This document shows, piece after piece, positions 24,401 through 33,664 of a stretch of 64,000 nt of DNA (the first letter of the stretch is position 1; every line of letters starts with the position of its first letter). The position numbers and the translations under genes were made by a program. This DNA is from Tetrapisispora phaffii CBS 4417 (lineage: Eukaryota; Ascomycota; Saccharomycetes; Saccharomycetales; Saccharomycetaceae): positions 868,001 to 932,000 of the forward strand of contig NC_016520.1 in assembly GCF_000236905.1 (NCBI RefSeq). Reading direction: 5' to 3'. Under the pieces are notes generated by a model. It was not told where the DNA came from and searched no databases. It was given only the letters and a program-made list of their open reading frames with translations.

Positions 24401-24661
24401 ATTCCTGTTATCAATGACAAAGTATTTTTACACAAAGGTATTGGTTATGAATGGGGTATTGCCATTTTGTTTACTATTGTATTCTGGGTTGTTTGTGAAA
24501 TTTATAAATATTTCAAGAGACATTATTACAAGAAGATCGATAGAGCAAACAATCCTGAAAAAGATTTGGAGAAGAGTTCAAGAAAAGATCCATTTGAAGC
24601 TTACAGTACTGCTACTACCATTCAAAGTGAATACATATTATCCAAAAAAACAACATATTAA
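21413..24661 (+). CDS. ENA1: Ena-type P-type ATPase sodium/lithium pump, copy 1
   Basis: 1082 aa, a type IID P-type ATPase that exports Na+, Li+ and K+ across the plasma membrane (S. cerevisiae Ena1-5, about 1091 aa). N-terminal cation-ATPase domain, two membrane spans (about residues 62-108), actuator domain with TGES at 174-177, spans 3-4 (about 285-345), phosphorylation motif SDKTGTLT with acceptor D363, nucleotide-binding domain, hinge MTGDGVNDSPS (about 742-752), then six C-terminal spans and a basic tail. All catalytic residues are intact. Residues from about 103 to 880 are encoded by a block nearly identical to copy 2; the ends differ. The core has visibly higher GC than the AT-rich ends. 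It is tandem with copy 2, same strand, 2.2 kb apart. Confidence 0.96.
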   Translation: MSAINYDYSDFHSLSIDETLELLQTNLNNGLNQNQIHDRLKNNGHNTIGDESKIDYKGMVLHQLCNAMICVLIVSMIISFAIHDWITGGVITGVVAINVVIGIFQEYKATKTMNSLRALSSPNAVVIRNGQNEIIDSKEVVVGDICVVKVGDTVPADLRLIEGKNFETDESLLTGESLPVSKEPDNIYDKEADTPVGDRLNLAFSSSTVVKGRAKGIVIKTGLHTEIGKIAKSLQDDAGLISRDPSKTFFGNAWKTIKDTTGAFLGITTGTPLHRKLSKLAVLLFWIAVVFAIVVMASQKFEVDKGVAIYAICVALSMIPSSLVVVLTITMSVGAAVMASRNVIIRKLDSLEALGAVNDICSDKTGTLTQGKMVAKQVWIPTFGTIRIGDSNEPFNPNIGDIEVIPKVSPFEYSYNESEDVGIIRSFKEKYLNGELPSGMDSNLFRQWLEAASLANIATVFKDKESDDWKAHGDPTEIAIQVFTAKMNLPRSVLTGENFGGDESERNNEKSDESEVPFEHYAEYPFDSTIKRMSAVYKSKVDNRYEVYTKGAFESVLKCCGKWYVKGSEVSELREEDVETIKKNIDILSSEGLRVLAFAKKSYRCDDVSEEELEMLKSKRSEVEEDLIFLGLIGIYDPPRPETAGAVKKFHQAGINVRMLTGDFPGTAKAIAQEVGILPTNLYHYPKEVVDIMVMTGSQFDKMSENEIDELPVLPLVIARCSPQTKVRMIEALHRRDKFCAMTGDGVNDSPSLKMANVGIAMGINGSDVAKDAADIVLSDDNFASILNAVEEGRRTSDNIQKFVLQLLAENVAQALYLIVGLCFQDESGKSVFPLSPVEVLWIIVVTSCFPAMGLGLEKAAPDLMDRPPNDSKHGIFTWEVITDTFVYGIFMAAVCMATFVIVVFGKGDGALGYDCNDAYNDSCNLVFKGRSAAFAAMTWCALILAWEVLAFRRSFFKMQPETDTPYTQVFKDIWSNKFLFWSIIFGFVSAFPVVYIPVINDKVFLHKGIGYEWGIAILFTIVFWVVCEIYKYFKRHYYKKIDRANNPEKDLEKSSRKDPFEAYSTATTIQSEYILSKKTTY
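21721..24053 (+). repeat. Near-identical core shared with ENA copy 2 (27149-29481)
   Basis: The two ENA genes match almost base for base over this block at a constant offset of 5428 bp, except one G/A change near its start, the compensated indel pair in copy 2, and a few changes around 23914-23923. A second identical island lies at about 24330-24450 (29758-29878). Outside these tracts the genes diverge strongly even at the protein level. This is the pattern of gene conversion between tandem copies. Confidence 0.9.
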
Positions 24662-25592
24662 TTGATGTACAATTGAATAACCTATAATTACTAACTTATA
24701 CATAAGTGTCAAAGTGATTATCTTCCATGATTTAATCAATTTAGTTTTTCTCTATTAAGGAGTTTTAAAATACCATTGCATCTTAACATATAAAAACTGC
24801 ATATTGAAAATACTAATAATAATACAATTATAATTATATATTAATATTTATTAATTAATGAAATACCTTTTACCTTAATGGTATTATTTATGACATTTTT
24901 TATATCATCCTTCTTAATTAATATTGAGTTTCAAGAAACAATATTCATAGTAGGTTTCCTTACACCATATACTATAAATATTCATAGACTAGTAAGATCT
25001 CATGATAGACACAAACATATATATTTATATTAAGAAAATGTATACATATCTCCTCTCAAATAAACTATAATTTATTATACACAATTAATTAATTTCTGAT
25101 TAAAAATAATGAAATAACCCACAATAATTTCTTGAACATACGCTCGTTATGATAGAGAGAGGGAAGTAAACGTGGATTTTGATTAAATATGATATATTTA
25201 ATACTATAACCAATCCAATCACTCATCTCATCTACTTAATTCATATTTTTAATATCAACAAATTAATTATAATTATGACTTAAACAAAAATTATGTTCCA
25301 TGATCTTAAAATATAATCAAAATTTCTTCCATGTTCTCATTTATGTTGTTATTTTCTGATTCTTAAATCATGTATCAATAATTACTTATTTCTGCTACAG
25401 CAATTTAACAAATTTTTGTAACCATAAGTTCCTTAAATTTTAATTTCTAATTACTTAATCATTAATTTAATTTTGTTGGTCATTACGAACGAAAAAAATA
25501 GAAATATTGAAATTGAATCTTATCTACTCCAGTGCTTTCTGGGCCAAATAGTTATGACTTTTTATCTCTACTTTGCTACTTTGGCTCATGAG

Positions 25593-25597
25593 AGGGG
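25593..25597 (+). promoter_or_regulatory. AGGGG motif upstream of ENA copy 2
   Basis: AGGGG within GAGAGGGGGAAAG, about 1.24 kb upstream of the second ENA start. It matches the STRE and the Mig1/Nrg1-type core. Weak alone, but it parallels the CCCCT patch at a similar distance from copy 1. Confidence 0.25.
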
Positions 25598-25934
25598 GAA
25601 AGTAAATTGTGCGGCACAAAGAATCTTCTTGATCAGATAAGAAGAAGTAACCACTAGAATACGATTTATCAGATTGTTCTTAGAAATTGTTCTCGCTATC
25701 AATTTTCTTCCATTTATCGTACAGCCTGCTTAATACATATGTATGACAAACACGAACACACAGACGAACAAACACGTTTTTATCAAACAAGTATTTGTTT
25801 CCCCTCTCTCTTTCTGCCTCTCTGTCGAATACTACAGCCGTTTTTATGAGCATTCATAGATAAAAGAATAAATGCGTGCGTATTGAACAGATCGAGGAAA
25901 AATACGGAAAATGAGATTAAATTATCCAAGCAAA

Positions 25935-25940
25935 TGACGT
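25935..25940 (+). promoter_or_regulatory. CRE-like half site TGACGT upstream of ENA copy 2
   Basis: TGACGT in AATGACGTAGG, 0.9 kb upstream. In S. cerevisiae, Sko1 binds a CRE in the ENA1 promoter and mediates the Hog1 osmotic response. A six-base match, so tentative. Confidence 0.25.
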
Positions 25941-26837
25941 AGGTGAAATATGTTGTATTATTTTAAAAAAAGAAACGATCAGTAGAAAAAAATGAACCGT
26001 ACGGTATCCGTATAGAGTCATCTAAAATTTACGAAAGTATCAACCTGTGCCATTATTAAAACGATAGAAGCATCCGTAGTAATGACCATACGATTTGACG
26101 GAGTTTTCACGGATCAAGGAAGATTAAGAGGGTGCAAAGAAAAGCTGTGAGCGGGAGTAGAGTGCTTCTCCGCATCCGTTTGATAATCAGAGCACTACGT
26201 ACACTGCATTGGTTTACTTAGAAAATGTAAGGGATCGAAGAGATGCCGGCAAATACCGTAGGTGTAGGAGATAGTACGAAATATTAAGATTAGAAATGTT
26301 GAAAAAATTTATGTATATAGAAATAACCTTTTACGGCTCATCAATTATTTATATATACACATATATAAGAGTAATTAATTATATCTTAAAATATTTCATT
26401 AAGTCATTTTAATACAGAATTCTTACGATCTCGATACTATAATTTTTTTTTCTCACTCTTATTATACTACCTATATACTCAATCAAAAACAAATATTCAA
26501 TAGTTATAATATTTTAATTTAATTGAATCTGCATCTTTTGCTATCATCTTTATTTTTATATATATTTATATTAATCAAAGATATAATTGGAAAAGCAAAC
26601 AACTAAATTTAATTTGTTAACCTATAGCTAATTTTAGTTACATATATTGTTAGAAAACTTATAGAATAGAATAATAGAAAAGAACATAACTTTATTTAAT
26701 TCTTAATATTTTTTCAAAGTTTCATTATAATGTCAAGTTATCAACAAAGGTAAAAAAAACAACAACGAAAAATAACCAAATATATTATACTAGTTGACTT
26801 GATTTCATTTCGTGATAATAATAATAAGAAATAGATT

Positions 26838-29800
26838 ATGAGTTCAGTTGATTATGAATTCTCAAATTTCCATTCGCTTTCAATAAATGAAACACTAACT
26901 CTCTTAAAGACAGATGTCGATACTGGTATAACTTCTAAAGATGAAGTTAACAGGAGAAGAACTGAAAATGGTGATAACAGTTTAGGTGATGACTCTAAAA
27001 TAGATTACAAAGCGATGCTAATCCATCAAATCTGTAATGCAATGATTTTAGTCTTAATTATCTCCTTAGTAATTTCATTTGCCATCCAGGATTGGATCAC
27101 AGGTGGTGTCATTACAGGTGTCGTCGTAATCAATGTTATTATCGGTTTATTTCAGGAATATAAAGCAACAAAGACTATGAATTCGTTAAGGGCGTTATCC
27201 TCCCCTAATGCAGTTGTTATTAGAAATGGCCAAAATGAAATAATTGACTCAAAAGAAGTTGTCGTTGGTGATATATGTGTTGTTAAAGTGGGAGATACAG
27301 TTCCTGCTGACTTAAGATTAATTGAAGGCAAAAACTTCGAAACAGATGAGTCTCTACTGACAGGTGAATCATTACCTGTTCCAAAGAGCCTGATAATATA
27401 TATGAATAAAGAAGCTGACACGCCAGTTGGTGACCGTTTGAACTTAGCATTTTCGTCATCGACGGTTGTCAAAGGTAGAGCTAAAGGTATTGTTATAAAG
27501 ACAGGTTTACATACAGAGATTGGTAAGATCGCTAAATCGCTGCAAGATGACGCAGGGCTAATTTCTAGAGACCCATCAAAAACATTTTTTGGTAATGCAT
27601 GGAAAACAATAAAAGATACTACAGGAGCATTCTTAGGTATTACGACTGGTACACCGTTGCATCGTAAATTATCTAAACTGGCAGTTCTATTATTCTGGAT
27701 TGCAGTTGTATTTGCGATTGTAGTGATGGCTTCGCAAAAGTTCGAAGTGGACAAAGGTGTTGCAATTTATGCGATCTGTGTGGCGTTATCGATGATTCCT
27801 TCCTCATTAGTTGTGGTGTTGACGATCACCATGTCGGTTGGTGCGGCAGTGATGGCATCTAGAAATGTGATCATTAGAAAACTGGATTCGTTGGAAGCAC
27901 TGGGCGCTGTGAACGACATCTGTTCTGACAAGACGGGCACACTAACACAAGGTAAGATGGTTGCGAAACAAGTGTGGATCCCTACGTTTGGGACGATCCG
28001 TATTGGTGACTCAAACGAGCCGTTCAACCCTAACATTGGTGATATCGAGGTTATTCCTAAGGTGTCGCCATTTGAGTACTCATACAATGAATCTGAGGAT
28101 GTTGGTATTATCCGGTCGTTCAAGGAGAAATACCTGAATGGCGAGCTTCCTAGCGGCATGGACAGTAATTTATTCAGACAGTGGCTAGAAGCTGCGTCTC
28201 TAGCGAACATAGCTACGGTATTCAAAGACAAAGAGAGTGATGACTGGAAGGCGCACGGTGACCCTACTGAGATTGCCATCCAAGTGTTTACTGCCAAGAT
28301 GAATCTTCCACGTTCGGTGCTTACCGGGGAGAACTTTGGTGGTGACGAGAGTGAACGGAACAACGAGAAGAGTGACGAGAGCGAAGTGCCCTTTGAGCAC
28401 TATGCTGAGTATCCATTTGATTCTACAATTAAGAGGATGTCAGCAGTTTACAAATCGAAGGTAGATAATAGGTACGAGGTGTACACGAAGGGTGCATTTG
28501 AAAGTGTGTTGAAGTGCTGTGGTAAGTGGTATGTGAAGGGGAGCGAGGTGAGTGAATTGAGAGAGGAGGATGTTGAGACGATCAAGAAGAACATTGATAT
28601 TCTGTCGTCTGAAGGTCTGAGAGTTCTAGCGTTTGCGAAGAAGAGCTACAGGTGTGACGATGTGAGCGAGGAGGAGTTAGAAATGTTGAAGAGCAAGCGT
28701 AGTGAAGTTGAGGAGGACCTTATATTTTTAGGGCTAATTGGTATTTACGATCCACCGAGGCCTGAGACAGCGGGGGCCGTGAAGAAGTTCCATCAAGCTG
28801 GTATCAATGTTCGTATGCTTACAGGTGATTTTCCTGGTACAGCCAAGGCGATTGCGCAAGAAGTTGGTATTTTGCCGACGAATCTGTACCACTATCCTAA
28901 GGAAGTTGTTGATATCATGGTGATGACAGGCAGTCAATTTGACAAGATGAGTGAGAATGAGATTGATGAGCTTCCAGTATTACCCTTAGTTATTGCACGT
29001 TGTTCGCCTCAAACCAAGGTGCGTATGATCGAGGCACTACACCGTCGTGATAAGTTTTGTGCGATGACAGGTGATGGTGTGAATGATTCGCCGTCGTTGA
29101 AGATGGCTAATGTTGGTATTGCTATGGGTATCAACGGGTCAGATGTTGCGAAGGATGCAGCTGATATAGTACTGAGTGACGATAATTTTGCGTCGATTTT
29201 GAATGCGGTTGAAGAAGGTAGAAGGACCAGTGATAATATTCAAAAATTCGTATTACAATTATTAGCTGAAAATGTTGCACAAGCTTTATACTTAATTGTT
29301 GGTTTATGTTTTCAGGATGAGTCCGGTAAATCTGTCTTTCCATTAGCCCCGGTCGAAGTTCTATGGATCATTGTTGTTACCTCATGTTTCCCAGCCATGG
29401 GTCTAGGTTTAGAAAAAGCAGCCCCAGACTTGATGGATAGGCCACCAAATGATTCCAAGCATGGTATTTTTACTTGGGAAATTATTGTTGATACATTTAT
29501 TTATGGGATGATCATGGCTGCTTCATGTATGGGTTCATTTACAACTGTTGTGTATGGTAAAGGTGATGGTAATTTAGGTTATAACTGTAATCGTGAATAC
29601 AGTTCTTCTTGTCATTTGGTTTTCAGAGCACGTTCTGCAGCATTTGCTACTATGACATGGTGCGCTTTAGTTTTAGCCTGGGAAGTTGTTGATCTAAGAA
29701 GATCATTCTTTAGAATGCAACCTGAAACTGATACCCCATTTACACAATTTTTCAAAGATATCTGGAGTAACAAGTTTTTGTTTTGGTCTATTATCTTTGG

Positions 29801-30089
29801 ATTCGTTTCTGCATTTCCAGTTGTTTACATTCCTGTTATCAATGACAAAGTATTTTTACACAAAGGTATTGGTTATGAGTGGGGTATTGCCATTGCATTT
29901 TCTGTTGCATTCTGGGGTGGTTGTGAACTATATAAATATGGTAAAAGATTATATTACAAGAAGCAAAATATGGCATCTGATCCCGAAAAAGATTTGGAGA
30001 AGAGTTCAAGAAAAGATCCATTTGAAGCTTATAGCACTTCTGCTACTATCCAAACTGAGTTATATATAACCAAAAAAGCATCATATTAG
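26838..30089 (+). CDS. ENA2: Ena-type P-type ATPase sodium/lithium pump, copy 2
   Basis: 1083 aa, the same architecture and catalytic motifs as copy 1 (TGES at 175-178, SDKTGTLT, MTGDGVNDSPS). The N-terminal ~104 residues and parts of the C-terminal third differ from copy 1; the middle is nearly identical. A local oddity: after TGESLPV, one T is missing (at about 27380) and one A is added (at about 27405) relative to copy 1, so residues 182-190 read PKSLIIYMN instead of SKEPDNIYD before the frame returns. This replaces an acidic stretch of the actuator domain with a hydrophobic one. The rest of the frame is intact, so it either folds with this change or the indels are sequence errors. Confidence 0.94.
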   Translation: MSSVDYEFSNFHSLSINETLTLLKTDVDTGITSKDEVNRRRTENGDNSLGDDSKIDYKAMLIHQICNAMILVLIISLVISFAIQDWITGGVITGVVVINVIIGLFQEYKATKTMNSLRALSSPNAVVIRNGQNEIIDSKEVVVGDICVVKVGDTVPADLRLIEGKNFETDESLLTGESLPVPKSLIIYMNKEADTPVGDRLNLAFSSSTVVKGRAKGIVIKTGLHTEIGKIAKSLQDDAGLISRDPSKTFFGNAWKTIKDTTGAFLGITTGTPLHRKLSKLAVLLFWIAVVFAIVVMASQKFEVDKGVAIYAICVALSMIPSSLVVVLTITMSVGAAVMASRNVIIRKLDSLEALGAVNDICSDKTGTLTQGKMVAKQVWIPTFGTIRIGDSNEPFNPNIGDIEVIPKVSPFEYSYNESEDVGIIRSFKEKYLNGELPSGMDSNLFRQWLEAASLANIATVFKDKESDDWKAHGDPTEIAIQVFTAKMNLPRSVLTGENFGGDESERNNEKSDESEVPFEHYAEYPFDSTIKRMSAVYKSKVDNRYEVYTKGAFESVLKCCGKWYVKGSEVSELREEDVETIKKNIDILSSEGLRVLAFAKKSYRCDDVSEEELEMLKSKRSEVEEDLIFLGLIGIYDPPRPETAGAVKKFHQAGINVRMLTGDFPGTAKAIAQEVGILPTNLYHYPKEVVDIMVMTGSQFDKMSENEIDELPVLPLVIARCSPQTKVRMIEALHRRDKFCAMTGDGVNDSPSLKMANVGIAMGINGSDVAKDAADIVLSDDNFASILNAVEEGRRTSDNIQKFVLQLLAENVAQALYLIVGLCFQDESGKSVFPLAPVEVLWIIVVTSCFPAMGLGLEKAAPDLMDRPPNDSKHGIFTWEIIVDTFIYGMIMAASCMGSFTTVVYGKGDGNLGYNCNREYSSSCHLVFRARSAAFATMTWCALVLAWEVVDLRRSFFRMQPETDTPFTQFFKDIWSNKFLFWSIIFGFVSAFPVVYIPVINDKVFLHKGIGYEWGIAIAFSVAFWGGCELYKYGKRLYYKKQNMASDPEKDLEKSSRKDPFEAYSTSATIQTELYITKKASY

Positions 30090-30477
30090 AATAATTAAAG
30101 CTCAAAAAAGATGCACGAGCATAATAAGACTATTTTTTTTAATGATATTTAATAATACCTCATAATTTTTAATTGCTGTATATTACAATAATAAAACAAA
30201 CATTATACTAAACCTATTAATAACAAAAATGATATCTAAATTAAGAATAGTTTTATCATCTTTAAGAAATAATTATGAACCTGCTTTACATCATAAATTC
30301 ATTAGGCAGTTGTTTTTTCTGCGATACTTTGATTAAATATTTAAATAGAATTTCATATAATATTTTTAAGAAATTATTAATTATATAAATGACAATAATA
30401 ATATCTATTAAATATTGCATAATATTGCCATCATAGATATTACTATGGGATAGTAAATGAGATGTAAACCTATTTAA
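30090..30477. other. Convergent spacer ENA copy 2/KRS1
   Basis: 388 bp of AT-rich 3' sequence between two converging genes; nothing else seen. Confidence 0.6.
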
Positions 30478-32259
30478 CTAATTGGCATCTACTTTCTTCT
30501 CAGTTTCATCTCTTTGAGCATCTGGTTTTAAGGTTGGGAATAATAAAACTTCTCTGATAGTATTGGAATCAGTCAAGAACATGGCTAATCTATCGATACC
30601 ACAACCCCAACCACCAGTTGGTGGTAAACCGTATTCCAAAGCGTTACAGAAAGTTTCATCAATTAATTGAGCTTCGTCATCACCTTGGTCCTTTTGTCTA
30701 GCTTGTTCTTCGAAACGCTCTCTTTGGTCGAATGGATCATTTAATTCAGTGTATGCGTTACAGATTTCTTTAGTAGCGACGAATACTTCGAAACGTTCAC
30801 ATAAACCTGGTTGGTCTCTAGAGTATTTAGCTAATGGAGACATCATTTGTGGGTGACCAAATATAAAGGTTGGGTTAATACACATATCTTCTAATTCACC
30901 AACTAATTTGTCTAACATACGAGCATTAGTTAATGGTGGTGGACAGTCTAATTTGTTTTTAATTAGAATTTGTTTCAAGAAAGCACCAGTTTCTGCAGTG
31001 TGTAATCGATCGCCTGGTGGGAATTTGACATCGAAGACCTTTTCTAACTCCTCGATCATGTTAATTCTCTTCCATGGTCTAGCAAAGTTTAACTCTAATT
31101 CCTTTTCTGGATTGTTTGGATCTGGGTGGTACTTAATGACGTAGTCGCCGGTGATTTCTTTAACCATTTCTGAGAATAATAATTCAGTCATATCCATTAA
31201 GTCGTAAACATCAGCATAAGCTTGATAAAATTCACAAGTGGTAAACTCTGGGTTATGTGTCATATCAATACCTTCGTTTCTGAATTGTCTACCAATTTCG
31301 TAAACACGGTCCATACCACCAACAACTAATTCTTTTAAGAATAGTTCTGGGGCAACTCTCATGTACATGTCCATATCTAAATCGTTGTGGTGAGTGACGA
31401 ATGGCTTAGCAGTGGCACCACCCGCAATGACGTTCATCATTGGAGTTTCGACTTCGATAAATTCTCTGCTGTCCAAGAACTTTCTGATGTAACTAATGAT
31501 CTTAGATCTGGTGATGAAACGACCTCTGGCATCTTTGTTCATGATCAAATCTAAGTAACGTTTTCTGTATCTGGTTTCTTGATCTTTGAAACCGAAGTGA
31601 TCAGCTGGCAACATATGTAAACATGGAGTTAGCAATTCAATTCTTTCGACGAAGACAGAAATTTCACCTTCACCACCTTTCTTAGGTTGTGTTCTACCGA
31701 CGTAACCTTCGAAACCTACAATATCCCCTCTCTTTAATAAATCATGGTCTTTTTCATAGTTTTCTTGAATACCGTAGTCTTGAACTTGAGACATGACTTG
31801 AACTTCGACACCATCACTGTGAATGACATAAAACTTCAATTTAGAACCAGATTCTCTCTTAGCGTGGATACGGCCAGCGATGGAAACTTTTTCTTCTGGC
31901 AAAGTTTCACCTCTCTTCAAATAAGCATATTTTTCCAAGAATTTTGGTAAAGTGATAGACACATTGAACTTGTGTGGGTATGGGTTTGGTTCTTGCGATT
32001 TTCTCAATTCCAAAATATTCCTAGATCTTGCTTCAAAATATTGAGAAGGCGATAAATCGGCTAAACCATCGTCCTTCTTCTTCTTAGCTTCTGGTTTAGG
32101 GGGAGCAGAAGCTTGTTTAGCAGCCTTCTTGGCAGCAACAGCTCTTTGCTTAATTCTCTTCTTCAATTCAGACTTAGAAACCATTTCACCGGTTTCTTCA
32201 TCTAAATGTAAATTGGCGACTGCTTCAGTAGCAGCTTTAGCGGCGGAATCTTCAGACAT
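30478..32259 (-). CDS. KRS1: Cytosolic lysyl-tRNA synthetase
   Basis: 593 aa (591 in S. cerevisiae). It charges tRNA-Lys with lysine; class IIb synthetase, cytosolic dimer. In order: a Lys/Ala-rich N-terminal helix (about residues 28-65) that binds RNA; the OB-fold anticodon domain (about 125-215, starting at [16 protein letters not shown]); then the catalytic core with motif 1 near [10 protein letters not shown], motif 2 [14 protein letters not shown] and motif 3 [16 protein letters not shown] near the C-terminus. Codon choice is strongly biased, as for a highly expressed gene. It is not the mitochondrial enzyme, which lacks this N-terminal helix. Confidence 0.97.
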   Translation of the reverse strand: MSEDSAAKAATEAVANLHLDEETGEMVSKSELKKRIKQRAVAAKKAAKQASAPPKPEAKKKKDDGLADLSPSQYFEARSRNILELRKSQEPNPYPHKFNVSITLPKFLEKYAYLKRGETLPEEKVSIAGRIHAKRESGSKLKFYVIHSDGVEVQVMSQVQDYGIQENYEKDHDLLKRGDIVGFEGYVGRTQPKKGGEGEISVFVERIELLTPCLHMLPADHFGFKDQETRYRKRYLDLIMNKDARGRFITRSKIISYIRKFLDSREFIEVETPMMNVIAGGATAKPFVTHHNDLDMDMYMRVAPELFLKELVVGGMDRVYEIGRQFRNEGIDMTHNPEFTTCEFYQAYADVYDLMDMTELLFSEMVKEITGDYVIKYHPDPNNPEKELELNFARPWKRINMIEELEKVFDVKFPPGDRLHTAETGAFLKQILIKNKLDCPPPLTNARMLDKLVGELEDMCINPTFIFGHPQMMSPLAKYSRDQPGLCERFEVFVATKEICNAYTELNDPFDQRERFEEQARQKDQGDDEAQLIDETFCNALEYGLPPTGGWGCGIDRLAMFLTDSNTIREVLLFPTLKPDAQRDETEKKVDAN

Positions 32260-33664
32260 GGCACTAAATTGGTATGTTTACGTACGTATAAAGAGTAGCT
32301 TACTGGTTTTTTTTCTATCCTATACACAGAAGCAATCGAGAATAGGGAAAAATAGATGCAAGAACATTTAAATATATATATATATACATATATATATGTC
32401 ATTGAAGTAGTTGGATATTTCACTATTACACTGTCCATCATATCTACTAGTGCAGTTTCAATTACAATTACTATGCAACTTCGTTTCTTTTCCAGGGCTT
32501 CAGTATAACATCCATTGGGAAAATTTTTTTATTATATTTTGCTCTTCGTTTTCGAACATTTCTATCAGAAACCCCCGCACAGACATTGGTCGAAAAGAAA
32601 CGAATCGAGAAACAGAACAAAACTCACCTCATCGCAAATTTCAGAAAAACAACATTTTGTCAGAAACGGAAGAGAGCGAGAGAGAGTCACATCTCACGAA
32701 CACATCTGGATCGATCGATCCAACCCTACGAAACGCTATCCAGCACACACATAAGATTAAGAATAGTAATCTAGAAAACGAATGATATCTGTGGTTAGAG
32801 TGCTGAACGCATCGAGAACTCAACGGTTCCATACTCTTATTAACTTATTTGCAACTAGTTCTATCGGGACTAAACGGCAAAGGGAATGGAAAATTTCTTA
32901 ACATCATGTTCGCAAACATAACCATCACATACTGATATAGTTTAATCCGTGGTACTGGTATCTAGCTATGTGCCTATAACTATACCTATCTATCTATTTA
33001 TATATAAACACGATTCAGCTCATCGTAAAAGCTATAGACGATACTTGAACCACTCAGCCTCTCTCTCTTGACTTCACTCTCCCCCTTCTCTCTTATTTTC
33101 TGCCCCTCCTTTTCTTGAAAAATCGTTTTTGTTTCCAAAGTTCTAAAATTTCAATTTTGTACCCTTCTACATACTAATGCCACTGTGGTTCTCGCTTGCA
33201 ATATATACTCCCGTTCCTCCTATCTTCCTATTATTGACCATACATTGATTAATTTTAAACACATACTTAATCGTTAACTTATTTATTATGCACTAAACAC
33301 TTTTTGAACTTTATTTATATTTGTAAGTTCAGATGCAGTTTTTAAGATTGGTTTATTGCCAATTCATTTTGTTGTAGCATATTCTATAGTTAATTGTATT
33401 CTAATTAACGAACTCCAGCTGAAAAAAGAAGTTAAAGTGAATTCGGTTGAATATTTCATAACTTCCCTATTTTTTTTTAATACATTTCTTAAAGGATATT
33501 TTGATTATTAATTGCTTTTAATATATTTGGCAATTCAATATCTTTTACAGAAGTATATTAAGTTGTGCTTACGACAACATTAGATTATTTATCACTTAAC
33601 AGATTCGTATTCCGCTTATATCAAGAAATATTATTACATAAGGCTCTTTTTGTGTTTTTACTTT
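32260..33664. other. Divergent promoter region KRS1/AKL1
   Basis: 1.4 kb. In 32515-32785 all three forward frames happen to be open because the local base composition is less AT-rich, but only ATG-poor low-complexity peptides result. An exact match to the reverse of the PAC element (CTCATCGC, 32628-32635) and a pyrimidine-rich stretch at 33057-33115 are present. No gene called. Confidence 0.5.

Larger units (their letters stand above)
24662..26837. other. Spacer between the two ENA genes, promoter of copy 2
   Basis: 2.2 kb, no gene. Unlike the coding cores, this spacer does not resemble the spacer upstream of copy 1, so the two promoters have diverged. Candidate stress-type sites are listed separately. 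Confidence 0.6.

Noticed and set aside
32411..32785. Overlapping open frames of 60-124 codons in the KRS1/AKL1 spacer
   Set aside because: All three frames are open at once, the longest has no ATG start and the peptides look random; composition explains them.
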